This document shows, piece after piece, positions 6,697 through 15,601 of a stretch of DNA of 17,303 nucleotides. A program made the position numbers and the translations under genes. The DNA comes from an uncultured Flavobacterium sp. (GTDB taxonomy: Bacteria; Bacteroidota; Bacteroidia; Flavobacteriales; Flavobacteriaceae): contig CAMLFV010000034.1 of NCBI GenBank assembly GCA_946479395.1, positions 1-17,303 of the forward strand, in the 5' to 3' direction. Within the stretch, counting starts at the first letter, position 1. Every line of letters begins with the position of its first letter. The notes under the pieces are model-generated. The model ran no database searches. It was not told where the DNA came from and saw nothing but the letters and a program-made list of their open reading frames with translations.

Positions 6697-7577
6697 TACA
6701 ACCACAACAAGAATCTTTCAATCAAAAAATAGCAATTCCGAATAATTTTGGAATCGAAGTTTATGTGAAAAGGGAAGATGTGCTGCATAGTGAAATATCA
6801 GGAAACAAATTCCGAAAACTGAAATACAATCTAACCGAAGCACAAAATTTAGGATTTACAAAATTACTGACTTTTGGCGGAGCTTATTCTAATCATATTG
6901 CAGCAGTTGCGGCGGCTGGTAAAGAATTTGGTTTTGAAACGATTGGCGTTATTCGTGGCGAAGAATTGCAGGAAAAGTATCTGGAAAATCCAACATTAAA
7001 AAAAGCATCAGAAAACGGAATGCAGTTTGAATTTGTTACCAGAACACAATATCGCGATAAGAATAATTTGGAATTTTTAGATCAACTGAAAGAGAAATTT
7101 GGCGATTTTTATTTGATTCCCGAAGGCGGAACAAACAATTTGGCAGTAAAAGGTTGCAAAGAAATTTTGACTGATGATGACAGAATGTTCGATTTTATCT
7201 GCTGTGCCGTTGGTACAGGCGGAACCATTTCGGGAATTATCAACAGCTTAAAACCACATCAAAAGGCAATTGGTTTCCCTGCGTTAAAAGGAGATTTCTT
7301 AACAGAAGATATCCAAAAATATGCAGAAAAAAGTCAGTGGAATTTGGTAACTGATTATCATTTTGGAGGTTACGCAAAGATAAATGACAAATTGAAACAC
7401 TTTATGAAACAATTTTTTAAAAAATATTTAATATCTTTGGATCCTGTTTATACATCAAAAACGTTTTTTGGTGTAATCGATTTGATATCAAAAGGTTATT
7501 TTAAACCCGATTCAAAAATATTAATAATTCATACAGGAGGTTTACAAGGGCTTCAATCTAACATTGCTGAAATATGA
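6693..7577 (+). CDS. PLP-dependent ACC deaminase/D-cysteine desulfhydrase family protein
   Basis: This 294-residue cytosolic protein is a fold-type II PLP enzyme. The Schiff-base Lys is Lys39 in SGNKFRKLKYN, followed by GGAYSNHIAAVAAAG (the S-N-H substrate/cofactor segment), PEGGTNNLAVKG, and the phosphate-binding loop VGTGGTISGI. These features place it with 1-aminocyclopropane-1-carboxylate deaminase and D-cysteine desulfhydrase, which release ammonia from ACC or H2S plus pyruvate from D-cysteine. It is shorter than characterised members (about 325-340 aa), with the loss spread over the C-terminal half. Bacterial homologues more often act on D-cysteine than on ACC, so the exact substrate is left open. 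It overlaps both neighbours by 4 bases (ATGA), implying translational coupling. Confidence 0.88.
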   Translation: MIQPQQESFNQKIAIPNNFGIEVYVKREDVLHSEISGNKFRKLKYNLTEAQNLGFTKLLTFGGAYSNHIAAVAAAGKEFGFETIGVIRGEELQEKYLENPTLKKASENGMQFEFVTRTQYRDKNNLEFLDQLKEKFGDFYLIPEGGTNNLAVKGCKEILTDDDRMFDFICCAVGTGGTISGIINSLKPHQKAIGFPALKGDFLTEDIQKYAEKSQWNLVTDYHFGGYAKINDKLKHFMKQFFKKYLISLDPVYTSKTFFGVIDLISKGYFKPDSKILIIHTGGLQGLQSNIAEI

Positions 7578-8491
7578 AGAAAGTATTGTCCGTACTATTT
7601 ACAGGATTGATTTTAATGAGTTGCAGTGCCGCTCATAATACAAAAGTAAAAGAAAAGATTGCCAAAGAATACGGAAATGGTGATAATAAGAAGAAAAAAG
7701 TAGTTGTTACAACCGCATCTGCAGTTAAAAAAGAAAGTACTCCGATAGCAGAACCTAAACCTGCAAAACCTGTTAAACCTTTATTAGAAAAAGACAACAG
7801 CGAAACATTAATAGCAACTTCAAAAGTAAATGTTTCAAAAAATACCGTAGAAGATTATATTAATTTATATTCCGGTGCAGCAATGCAAAGCATGAAAACA
7901 TACGGAATTCCGGCAAGTATAAAACTGGCACAAGGAATTTTAGAATCGGGATCAGGAAACGGAACGTTGTGCAGAACAGCCAATAACCATTTTGGCATTA
8001 AATGTAAGGAAGAATGGACAGGTGAAACGGTTTCTCATACCGATGATGCACCTGATGAATGCTTTAGAAAATACCATTCGGCAATGGAATCATACAACGA
8101 TCATTCCGAATTTTTAGCGAACAGAGTGTACTACAAAAATTTGTTTACATTAGATAAAAGCGATTATTCTGCTTGGGCAAAAGGTTTAAAGAAAGCCGGT
8201 TATGCTACAGATCCTCGTTATCCTCAAAAATTAATCAGCATTATAGAACGTTATAAATTGTATGAATACGATCAAAAAGTTTTGGGTTCAGATTATCAGT
8301 TTGTTCCAACGAAAACAGATGAAGTTGTAGCGACAAACTTTGGAGCTCAGGCACAAACTTATACCGTTCAGGCAGGTGATACCTTGTTTGCAATCTGTCA
8401 GAAATTTAATTCGTCGGTAGGTCATATCAAGCAATTAAACAGCTTAAATACAAATAATTTAAAAGTAGGGCAAATCATAAAAATTCAATAA
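7574..8491 (+). CDS. Glucosaminidase (GH73) lipoprotein with C-terminal LysM
   Basis: This is a peptidoglycan hydrolase predicted to cut between N-acetylglucosamine and N-acetylmuramic acid. The signal peptide ends in lipobox LMSC (Cys17) with no acidic export signal, so a periplasm-facing location is likely. A Lys/Pro/Ala-rich linker runs to about residue 85. The GH73 domain (about 90-232) has IPASIKLAQGILESGSGNG with putative catalytic Glu124, then the NHFGIKC motif (138-144), W-x-G-E-T, F-R-K-Y (164-167) and YATDPRYPQKL (210-220). A LysM repeat (261-305) carries Y-T-V-Q-A-G-D-T-L and LKVGQIIKI and would bind glycan. The gene overlaps the PLP enzyme by ATGA and its TAA directly abuts the hemL ATG. 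Confidence 0.92.
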   Translation: MKKVLSVLFTGLILMSCSAAHNTKVKEKIAKEYGNGDNKKKKVVVTTASAVKKESTPIAEPKPAKPVKPLLEKDNSETLIATSKVNVSKNTVEDYINLYSGAAMQSMKTYGIPASIKLAQGILESGSGNGTLCRTANNHFGIKCKEEWTGETVSHTDDAPDECFRKYHSAMESYNDHSEFLANRVYYKNLFTLDKSDYSAWAKGLKKAGYATDPRYPQKLISIIERYKLYEYDQKVLGSDYQFVPTKTDEVVATNFGAQAQTYTVQAGDTLFAICQKFNSSVGHIKQLNSLNTNNLKVGQIIKIQ

Positions 8492-9772
8492 ATGTTATAC
8501 AAACGTAGCAGCGAATTATTCGTTGAAGCATTAAAATATATACCGGGAGGAGTTAATTCTCCCGTTCGTGCGTTTAAATCGGTAGGTGGAACGCCTATTT
8601 TCATTAAAAAAGCCAATGGAGCTTATCTTTTTGATGAAGACGATAAACGATACATTGATTACATTAATTCATGGGGACCAATGATTTTGGGTCATGCGTA
8701 CCAACCGGTTGTTGATGCCGTAATTGAAAAAACAAAGTTGGGAACATCGTTTGGAACGCCCACCGAAATTGAAACCGAAATTGCTAAACTGGCCGTTTCT
8801 ATGGTTCCGAATATCGATAAAATTCGATTTGTAAACTCTGGAACCGAAGCTTGTATGAGCGCTGTTCGTTTGGCAAGAGGCTATACAAAACGAGAAAAAA
8901 TAATAAAGTTCCGCGGTTGTTACCACGGGCATTCCGATTCGTTTTTAATTGCAGCAGGTAGTGGTTTATCAACTTTTGGCGTGCCTTCAAGTCCTGGAGT
9001 TACCAAAGGAACTGCGCAAGATACCTTGTTGGCAAATTTCAATGATTTAAATTCCGTAAAAGAATTATTTCAAGCCAATAAAAATGAAATTGCAGCAATC
9101 ATTATTGAACCGGTAGCTGGAAATATGGGCTGTGTGCCACCTGTGAATAATTTTCTTCAAGAATTAAGATCGATTTGTGATGAAAACGGAACATTGTTGA
9201 TTTTTGATGAAGTAATGACGGGTTTCCGTTTGGCAAAAGGCGGGGCACAAGAATTGTTTAACGTAAAGGCAGATATTGTTTGCTTTGGTAAAGTAATTGG
9301 TGGTGGCTTACCTGTTGGTGCCTTTGCTGCACGTACCGAAATTATGGATTATTTAGCACCTGTTGGTCCGGTTTATCAGGCGGGAACATTATCGGGAAAT
9401 CCGTTGGCAATGGCAGCTGGTTTGGCAATGTTGCAGTCAATAAATGACGATACCGAATTATTCAATCGATTAGAAGCAAAAACTGCTTATTTGGAAGAAG
9501 GAATTCGCAAGGTTTTAACTGCGAACAATAAAACGTTTACGATAAACAGAGTAGGTTCTATGATTTCGATTTTCTTTTGTGAGAACCAAGTGGAGAATTA
9601 TGAAGATGCTTCAAAAGCTGATACACCCGAGTTTAAAAAGTTCTTTCACGATTTGTTGGAGCGTGGTGTTTACATTGCGCCGTCAAGCTACGAAACATGG
9701 TTTATTACCGATGCCTTATCTTATGAAGATTTAGACGAAACTATAAGAGTGATAGACGAAGTAACGAAATAA
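8492..9772 (+). CDS. hemL: Glutamate-1-semialdehyde 2,1-aminomutase
   Basis: This PLP-dependent cytosolic enzyme converts glutamate-1-semialdehyde to 5-aminolevulinate, the last step of the C5 route into haem synthesis. Its 426 residues are full length. Characteristic stretches are [13 protein letters not shown] (16-28), [16 protein letters not shown] (115-130), [11 protein letters not shown] (140-150), [10 protein letters not shown] (237-246), [15 protein letters not shown] with the PLP lysine at Lys267, and [16 protein letters not shown] (295-310). The PGGVNSPVR motif separates it from generic class III aminotransferases. It is the last gene of the 6370-9772 operon; the ATG follows the glucosaminidase TAA with no spacer, so translation probably relies on coupling. 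A strong terminator begins immediately after the stop. Confidence 0.97.
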   Translation: MLYKRSSELFVEALKYIPGGVNSPVRAFKSVGGTPIFIKKANGAYLFDEDDKRYIDYINSWGPMILGHAYQPVVDAVIEKTKLGTSFGTPTEIETEIAKLAVSMVPNIDKIRFVNSGTEACMSAVRLARGYTKREKIIKFRGCYHGHSDSFLIAAGSGLSTFGVPSSPGVTKGTAQDTLLANFNDLNSVKELFQANKNEIAAIIIEPVAGNMGCVPPVNNFLQELRSICDENGTLLIFDEVMTGFRLAKGGAQELFNVKADIVCFGKVIGGGLPVGAFAARTEIMDYLAPVGPVYQAGTLSGNPLAMAAGLAMLQSINDDTELFNRLEAKTAYLEEGIRKVLTANNKTFTINRVGSMISIFFCENQVENYEDASKADTPEFKKFFHDLLERGVYIAPSSYETWFITDALSYEDLDETIRVIDEVTK

Positions 9773-9773
9773 A

Positions 9774-9810
9774 AAATGCCCCAAACAGTATGTAACTTTT
9801 TGGGGCATTT
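9774..9810. terminator. Bidirectional terminator between hemL and outer-membrane protein gene
   Basis: AAATGCCCCAAA (9774-9785) pairs perfectly with TTTGGGGCATTT (9799-9810). The plus strand continues CATTTTT, and the minus strand continues with a T run (complement of 9771-9776). It serves the hemL operon and the converging beta-barrel gene. Confidence 0.88.
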
Positions 9811-9821
9811 CATTTTTACTT

Positions 9822-12596
9822 TTATTCCTCATCAAAACCATATCTGCTTTTCTTTTTTCCTGCAAATTTTTCTAATTTATAAGTCACAGAAAACATTACA
9901 TATTGTTTTAAAATGGTGTTTTGAACATCTGAAATATTAGTTGGTGAAACACTTCTTCTAACACTTTGATTTTGATTTAAAATATCATAAATTTTAACCT
10001 TAGCCAAGAAGCGATCGTTAAAGAAATTGTATCCTAAACTAGCATTCCAAAGCAAGAAATCTTTTCTAAAATCGCTGGAAAGGTTAGAATTGTACTCATA
10101 CATAATATCACTACCAAAGACTACATTTTTAGGCATGTACGATGTAATCATTAAACCGGCTTTGTGTTTAAAAAAGTTCGATTTATCAATAATGAAATTA
10201 TCAAAACTATTGTTTACAATTTCGTAACCGTAATTAGGTTTAATAATTAGTTTTTTATTAAAATCGAATGTAAGACTTAATTCTGGTTGAATAGATGAAC
10301 GGTTGGTACTGTAAAGCACACCGTTTTGCACACCTTTATCTAATCCGTTATTAAATTCGATACCTGCTGCAACCGTTAATTTATCTTTATCTGTTATTTG
10401 AAACCCCTTGTTGTAATTAATTCCAAGCCAATAATCATAAGTGTTTTCGATGTTTATGTAGGTAGAATAACCCACGTAGTTTTCATCGAAAATGGTAGAT
10501 GATGTTATTCCGCGTGAATTAAAAGTTCCACCGGCAAAAACATAATATCCTGATCGTGTTTGCCAATCGTAATTGTTGAAATTTAAATATAGATTATGAC
10601 GTTGAGTTGTTTGTAAATCTTTATTTCCTTTTGATATAAACAGCGGGTTCGATAAATCTTCATACTCTAACAACTGGTTCATCATTGGGCTTTCTTCACG
10701 GTAAGAATAATTGGCACTGATGCTTGTTGATTTTCCAATTCGGTAATTTCCGTATGTTCTGATACTTGGCAATAAATCGGTGCGTTGATTTAAAAATTTT
10801 GTGCCGTTGTAATGCGATGCTACATCGTAATTGTTTACGGCAGTTCCTGCACCTGCACTAAAATAAAATTTTTCGCCTGTTAGTTGGTATCCAATGCTTG
10901 GATCCAATCTATATCCTTTTAAATTGTTGCTGAACGATAATAAATCGTTGTAATCAGAAAAATTATCAGCATTTTCATTCCAATCAAAAGTACTTCTGCC
11001 CTGAAATTCATTTCTCCACGTATTCGTAGCACTCAACGTTAATGTTTGTTTACTGCCAATAGGTTCCCGATAAACCACATTTAACGCATAACGGTCTGTA
11101 TGGTTTGACGATAGAATGTTTTGATTTCTGATATCGTCTGGTAACTGCGTTTGATAAAAATAGTTTGCAGAATTTCTTAACTGCTCTGTTTGATTATTTG
11201 AGTTGTCGTTGGTAAACGTAAAACTTAAACTACGACCTTTACGTTTAAATCTTCGAGATAACAATAATTGGTTTTGAAAATTGTAAGTATCTCCACTTGT
11301 AAAATTATCGTTGGTAGATTCGTTCAACAATTCTCCTGATTCATTGCGGGTTACACTAAATCCGTTAGTTCGTGATGAACTAATACCACGCTCTAATTTA
11401 GGAATTATAGATAATGTTGTAAGTGAATCTATTGCTATTTCAATTTCATAATTAAAAGTGTGTTTTGTTGATTTAGAACGTAGTTCTGATTCCGATTCTG
11501 TAATGTATCTGTTTTCGGGTAAAAGATTTTCTATACGCGATTTGTTCTTGTTTCTGTTTTCAACTTCACGAAATAAGTAATTACCATTCACATTGTTGTT
11601 TTTACCCCAGGTGTCGCTGTAATTTAAACCAAGCATATCGGTTTGACTAATACCTTGTTGTCCGCCAAAATCCATTCCGTTTACCGAAAAAGATCCGTCG
11701 CTGCTCCAAGATGAATAACTGTTTCTACCGCCCGACATGTTGTCCATAATTTCATCTGTAGAAAAGCCTTGAGAATTAATGTTGTTTGATGATCCTAAAA
11801 CGCTAATTTTAAAATCGCCTTTAAAATAGTTAAACAAAAGCGACGATTCGTATCGGTCATCTGTTCCATATCCGGCAATAATCCTTCCGAACAAGCCTTT
11901 GTTTTTATCGTCGTCAATGGTAAGATTGATAGTTTTTGTTTCGCCGCTAGATTGCGCGCCTGAGAGTTTTTCTTCTTTCGATTTAAAATTGGTAATCTGT
12001 ACTTTGTTAATAATTTCGGCAGGAATATTTTCCATGATTACTTTGCCGTCTTCACTAAAGAAAGGCTTACCGTTCACTATAATATTGGTCACTTCTACAC
12101 CATTGTGTTTTACTTTACCAGCCTGATCTACTTCTACACCGGGCAATTGTTCCAAAAGTTCTTTCACGGTAGCATCTGGACGCACTTTAAATGCCGATGC
12201 ATTAAATTCTAACGTATCTTTTTTTACACGTACCGGCGGACCATCAGTAGTAATTACCAATTCGTCTAATACATCGCTACCCGGATTTAATGTAATAGTT
12301 CCTAAATCGACACTTTCTTTAATGCTTTCAAAATCTTGCGAAAAATCTTCGAAACCAAGATAAGATATGGTCATAAAAGTTGGTTCTTCGATTTTTTTAA
12401 TAGGCATTGAAAACATTCCTTTTACATCGGTAATGGTATAGTCAATTAAAGTGGAATCTTTTTTGGAAGATAAATAAATTGTAGCCGATTCTACAGGTTT
12501 TTTATTGTTGTCTGTAACTTTTCCTTTTAACTCAATTTTTTGCGCATAAAGAAATGTACCACACAAAAGCATGAAAATAAGCAGTAGGTTTTTCAT
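9822..12596 (-). CDS. Outer-membrane beta-barrel protein with CarboxypepD_reg-like domain (paralogue A)
   Basis: This 924-residue protein has a signal peptide (about 1-18, cleaved after LYA before Gln19). A carboxypeptidase-regulatory-like beta domain follows (about 21-105, starting IELKGKVTD and including TDVKGMFSM). Then comes a plug-like domain (about 112-232) with VRPDATVKELLEQLPGVEVD and IVNGKPFF, and a long Tyr/Asn-rich antiparallel barrel ending KQYVMFSVTYKLEKF. This is the TonB-receptor-like architecture of the 'outer membrane beta-barrel' families in Bacteroidota. The substrate is unknown: no SusD-like partner is adjacent. It is a clear paralogue of the gene immediately upstream and shares the same domain order and many motifs. 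The C-terminal tail is short and charged (KKSRYGFDEE). The 112-bp gap upstream contains the neighbour's terminator. Confidence 0.9.
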   Translation of the reverse strand: MKNLLLIFMLLCGTFLYAQKIELKGKVTDNNKKPVESATIYLSSKKDSTLIDYTITDVKGMFSMPIKKIEEPTFMTISYLGFEDFSQDFESIKESVDLGTITLNPGSDVLDELVITTDGPPVRVKKDTLEFNASAFKVRPDATVKELLEQLPGVEVDQAGKVKHNGVEVTNIIVNGKPFFSEDGKVIMENIPAEIINKVQITNFKSKEEKLSGAQSSGETKTINLTIDDDKNKGLFGRIIAGYGTDDRYESSLLFNYFKGDFKISVLGSSNNINSQGFSTDEIMDNMSGGRNSYSSWSSDGSFSVNGMDFGGQQGISQTDMLGLNYSDTWGKNNNVNGNYLFREVENRNKNKSRIENLLPENRYITESESELRSKSTKHTFNYEIEIAIDSLTTLSIIPKLERGISSSRTNGFSVTRNESGELLNESTNDNFTSGDTYNFQNQLLLSRRFKRKGRSLSFTFTNDNSNNQTEQLRNSANYFYQTQLPDDIRNQNILSSNHTDRYALNVVYREPIGSKQTLTLSATNTWRNEFQGRSTFDWNENADNFSDYNDLLSFSNNLKGYRLDPSIGYQLTGEKFYFSAGAGTAVNNYDVASHYNGTKFLNQRTDLLPSIRTYGNYRIGKSTSISANYSYREESPMMNQLLEYEDLSNPLFISKGNKDLQTTQRHNLYLNFNNYDWQTRSGYYVFAGGTFNSRGITSSTIFDENYVGYSTYINIENTYDYWLGINYNKGFQITDKDKLTVAAGIEFNNGLDKGVQNGVLYSTNRSSIQPELSLTFDFNKKLIIKPNYGYEIVNNSFDNFIIDKSNFFKHKAGLMITSYMPKNVVFGSDIMYEYNSNLSSDFRKDFLLWNASLGYNFFNDRFLAKVKIYDILNQNQSVRRSVSPTNISDVQNTILKQYVMFSVTYKLEKFAGKKKSRYGFDEE

Positions 12597-12648
12597 AAAT
12601 GTTTTTTATTAGTTTTTAGTAAACGCAAAAATGTTAAAAAAAGTATAC

Positions 12649-12683
12649 AAAAAAAAGCGTGGAATAATTTTTCACACGCTTTT
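12649..12683 (-). terminator. Intrinsic terminator of paralogue B
   Basis: Arms AAAAGCGTG (12653-12661) and CACGCTTTT (12675-12683) form the stem. On the minus strand the stem runs into an eight-T tract (complement of 12649-12656). It lies about 25 bp past the stop of the upstream beta-barrel gene. Beyond it, at 12597-12648, is an AT-rich spacer before the next ATG with only a one-mismatch -7-like element (CATTTTTG). Confidence 0.8.
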
Positions 12684-12708
12684 AACATTTTTATTTTTGA
12701 TAATAATA

Positions 12709-15519
12709 CTATAAATCTCTCATTCTGCCCGGCATCATCATTCGGCTGCCACCGCGGTTTCTGTTGTTTGACGAATTGCCAAACTGATTGAATTTCCATG
12801 TTACAGAAAACATCACGTAGCGTTCTAAAACAGTGTTTTCCTGGTCGATAATCGCTGTGGGGCTGATTGTTCTTGATGTTCCAATATTCTGATTCAACAA
12901 ATCATAAACTTTCACTTTTGCAGTTAACGCTTTGTTTAAGAATGTGTACGAAACTGCTGTGTTCCACAAAAAGAAATCTCTTTGAAACCCCGGTGCAATA
13001 TTAGTATTGTAGGTGTAGCCAAAATCGTTACCCCAAGTAAAATTTTCTGGCCAGTAGGTAGTTGTCTGCAACATTAAATTATGGCGTACAAAACTTGTTT
13101 CTGCCAATTGATAGTTACTGTATTTGGTATTGTTAAATGATACGTTGTACGATGGCGCTATGGTAAAAAGTTCGCCATAATCCCAAGATCCGTAAATGTT
13201 TGGAGAAAAACTTATCTCGTCGGCATCATACAAAACACCATTTGCAAAACCTTTTTGTCTGTTAAAGTTGATACTACTTCCTGCTCCGTATCGAATAGTA
13301 TGTGCGTCAAATTTATACGATTTACTCCAATGAAAAAACAATCCGGTGCTAAAAGCACCCGAAACATTTTCATAAGTAGTGGTTCGCTTGCGGTTTTCAT
13401 CGAATAGGGTAGAAGAAACGATTTGCGAATCATAAAAACTTGCATTAGCAAAAATACTCCAGCCAGAACGCAGTTGAAAGTTGTAATTTCTAAAACCTAA
13501 ACGTAACGAGTGGTATCTTGCCTGATCTAAATCGCGATTTCCAATGTATGTTTGCAACGGATCGTTTAAACGTTCGTAAGGCAGAATCTGTGTAGCATTT
13601 GGGTTATTTACGTTGTAGTTGTAACCAATGTTGAAGTTTTTATTTTTATCGATCTTGTATCTGAAATTACTGCGGATGTAAGGTGAAATAAATTTCCTGT
13701 CAACAGCATAATCGTTACTCATGTAAAAAGCCGATGCATTAAAGTTGGCAATATTCACACCCGAATTTACAAACCATTCTACTTTTTCGGTGTTATAATT
13801 TAAACCAACATAAGGCGTATTGGTGATGATGTTGGTATGAGTTTGGTTTGATAATCGATCGTTAAAATCAATAAAACTGTTGCTGTCTTCGTTAAAATTA
13901 AAGGTGTTCAGGTTGTCTGTTTGGTTGTTGTAATCAAACGTGTAACCCAAATCAATAAACGCTTTTTCGCTGATAGGTTGCGAATATTCTGCAGTTATTG
14001 TATAAATATCATCGGTGCTGTTTGATCTTTCTTCCTGATTACGAATATCGTTTGGTTGATCGCCCTGATAAAACAAAGTAGCCGAATTGGTGTTGCCCAA
14101 ACCTGTTGTTTTTGAATTATCATTTTCGAATGATAAACTGAAATTTTTGCCTTTATCGTTTAGTTTTTTATTGAATTCTATTGAGTTTTTAAAGGTAAAA
14201 CTGTCTGATGTAGAGAACGATCTTTCATTACTTTCGTTAAATAAAGTGCCATCTGCATCCATTGATTTTGCTGCGGATGTATTTCTGAATTCGTTGTTGT
14301 TAGCCGTTAACTTTGGGTTAATAAACAATTGGGTTGTCGGGTTTATTTTATATTCCAAACGAACATCGGCATTGTGGTTGGTGTTGTTATTTAAACGCTG
14401 CGATTCCGATTCGGTAATAAAATCGCCATCAGGCAACAGATTAATCACACGCGAACGGTTGTTGTTTTTGTTCTGCGTATCTTTAAAATAATAACTTGCG
14501 TTGGTTTCAAATCCTTTAAAAAACTGATCAGAATAGTTTAAACCAGCCATGTGTGTGCGTGTAATTCCCGAGCCACTACCAAAACCGCCTGGCCCACCAG
14601 ACCGTCCGCCAAAGGTTAAAAATTGACTGCGACCACCACCCATATTATCAAAAATTTCATCCATTGAAAAACCTTCGGAATTGATGTTGTTAGACGATGC
14701 TAATACCGAAATTTTACGATTCCCTTTAAAATAATTGATCAATCCGCTGCTTTCGTAACGGTTTGATCCGTCTATAATACTGCCAATTCCCGCACTTAAC
14801 TTTGCCATTAAACCTTTGTTGTTGGCTTCGTCTATAGTTAGGTTTATGCTGGCATTATCGCTTTTTGCTTTTCTGCCCGAAAATTCTTCGCGCTTGGTTT
14901 TATGGTCGGTAACCTGAATTTTTTTGATTAAATTTGCTGGTAAATTCTGCATTGCAATGGTTCCGTCGGTATTAAAAAAAGGTTTTCCGTTTACCAAGAT
15001 CTGCGTCACTTCTTTCCCATTTACGGTTATTTTTTTATCGGCATCAATTTCTACACCCGGCAGTTCTTTCAACAAAGCCTCTACATTGGCATCGGGACGA
15101 ACTTTAAACGACGAAGCATTAAATTCCAAAGTGTCGTTTTTAACGCGGATTGGCGCATCTGTAACAATGACAATTTCCGAAAGCAAATCCGAATCAGGTG
15201 CCATTACTACTTCACCTAAATCTTTTGACTGATTGATTTTATCGAATTTTTCGATTTTATCTTTGTATCCAATGTAAGAAAACGTGAGATAAGAAGGTTC
15301 TTCAACGGCTTTAATATCAATAGAAAACAAACCGGAAACATCCGTTGTAGCATATTGAATTAGCGTAGAATCTTTTGCTTTAGACAGATAAACAGTCATA
15401 TCGGCAAGCGGAGCTTTAGCATCATCGACTACTTTTCCTTTCAGTTGAATATTTTGTGCAAAACCATCAACAGAAATAAGAAGGATTAAAAACGGAAGTA
15501 TGGACAGTATCTTTTTCAT
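12709..15519 (-). CDS. Outer-membrane beta-barrel protein with CarboxypepD_reg-like domain (paralogue B)
   Basis: This 936-residue protein is predicted to sit in the outer membrane. The start is set at the ATG 15517-15519, which gives a clean signal peptide (MKKILSILPF..., cleaved after GFA before Gln22). An ATG 30 bases upstream would add a non-signal extension and lies inside the promoter/terminator region. Domain order matches paralogue A: carboxypeptidase-regulatory-like domain (IQLKGKVVD... TDVSGLFSI), plug-like region (VRPDANVEALLKELPGVEID, ILVNGKPFF), then a barrel ending ERYVMFSVTWKFNQF. Two features differ: a Gly-rich loop (GGRSGGPGGFGSGSG) early in the barrel and a C-terminal basic Arg/Gly/Met tail (RGGSRMMMPGRMRDL) after the final strand. 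The transported or bound ligand is not evident. It is probably transcribed separately from paralogue A because a terminator lies between them. Confidence 0.9.
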   Translation of the reverse strand: MKKILSILPFLILLISVDGFAQNIQLKGKVVDDAKAPLADMTVYLSKAKDSTLIQYATTDVSGLFSIDIKAVEEPSYLTFSYIGYKDKIEKFDKINQSKDLGEVVMAPDSDLLSEIVIVTDAPIRVKNDTLEFNASSFKVRPDANVEALLKELPGVEIDADKKITVNGKEVTQILVNGKPFFNTDGTIAMQNLPANLIKKIQVTDHKTKREEFSGRKAKSDNASINLTIDEANNKGLMAKLSAGIGSIIDGSNRYESSGLINYFKGNRKISVLASSNNINSEGFSMDEIFDNMGGGRSQFLTFGGRSGGPGGFGSGSGITRTHMAGLNYSDQFFKGFETNASYYFKDTQNKNNNRSRVINLLPDGDFITESESQRLNNNTNHNADVRLEYKINPTTQLFINPKLTANNNEFRNTSAAKSMDADGTLFNESNERSFSTSDSFTFKNSIEFNKKLNDKGKNFSLSFENDNSKTTGLGNTNSATLFYQGDQPNDIRNQEERSNSTDDIYTITAEYSQPISEKAFIDLGYTFDYNNQTDNLNTFNFNEDSNSFIDFNDRLSNQTHTNIITNTPYVGLNYNTEKVEWFVNSGVNIANFNASAFYMSNDYAVDRKFISPYIRSNFRYKIDKNKNFNIGYNYNVNNPNATQILPYERLNDPLQTYIGNRDLDQARYHSLRLGFRNYNFQLRSGWSIFANASFYDSQIVSSTLFDENRKRTTTYENVSGAFSTGLFFHWSKSYKFDAHTIRYGAGSSINFNRQKGFANGVLYDADEISFSPNIYGSWDYGELFTIAPSYNVSFNNTKYSNYQLAETSFVRHNLMLQTTTYWPENFTWGNDFGYTYNTNIAPGFQRDFFLWNTAVSYTFLNKALTAKVKVYDLLNQNIGTSRTISPTAIIDQENTVLERYVMFSVTWKFNQFGNSSNNRNRGGSRMMMPGRMRDL

Positions 15520-15524
15520 AAAAG

Positions 15525-15532
15525 CAAAAATA
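15525..15532 (-). promoter_or_regulatory. Candidate -7 element of paralogue B, overlapping the preceding terminator tail
   Basis: On the minus strand this reads TATTTTTG, an exact match to TAnnTTTG, 5 nt upstream of the chosen ATG at 15519. The T-rich element also forms part of the tail following the hairpin at 15535-15570. A TTTG at 15547-15550 lies 14 nt upstream, shorter than typical -33 spacing. Confidence 0.45.
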
Positions 15533-15534
15533 AG

Positions 15535-15570
15535 AAAGCGATCCTTCAAAAAAAATTGAAAAATCGCTTT
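15535..15570 (-). terminator. Intrinsic terminator of the TonB receptor/PepSY unit
   Basis: Outer arms AAAGCGAT (15535-15542) and ATCGCTTT (15563-15570), plus inner arms TTCAA (15545-15549) and TTGAA (15556-15560), form an interrupted stem. On the minus strand it is followed by CTTATTTTTG. It lies about 30 bp past the PepSY-protein stop codon (15602-15604). Confidence 0.65.
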
Positions 15571-15601
15571 TTAAAAGGTATTAACCTATTTTGTTGTAAG
15601 C

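Noticed and set aside
8669..8990. Minus-strand frames within hemL
   Set aside because: They are antisense to highly conserved hemL sequence, with no start context or domain.
12593..12799. Minus-strand 68-aa frame over the end of paralogue B
   Set aside because: It is out of frame within the real coding region and runs through the terminator; the composition is not protein-like.
14087..15232. Plus-strand frames opposite paralogue B (14087-14491, 14924-15232)
   Set aside because: They are shadows of the beta-barrel gene, whose codon pattern and motifs are clearly on the minus strand.
9822..15519. A SusC/SusD polysaccharide utilisation locus
   Set aside because: There is no SusD-like lipoprotein or glycan-degrading enzyme beside the barrels, and both lack typical SusC length and signatures.
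15520..15549. Ten-residue N-terminal extension of paralogue B (upstream ATG at 15549)
   Set aside because: It would place non-hydrophobic residues before a perfect signal peptide starting MKKILSI, and it overlaps the terminator stem and the -7-like element.
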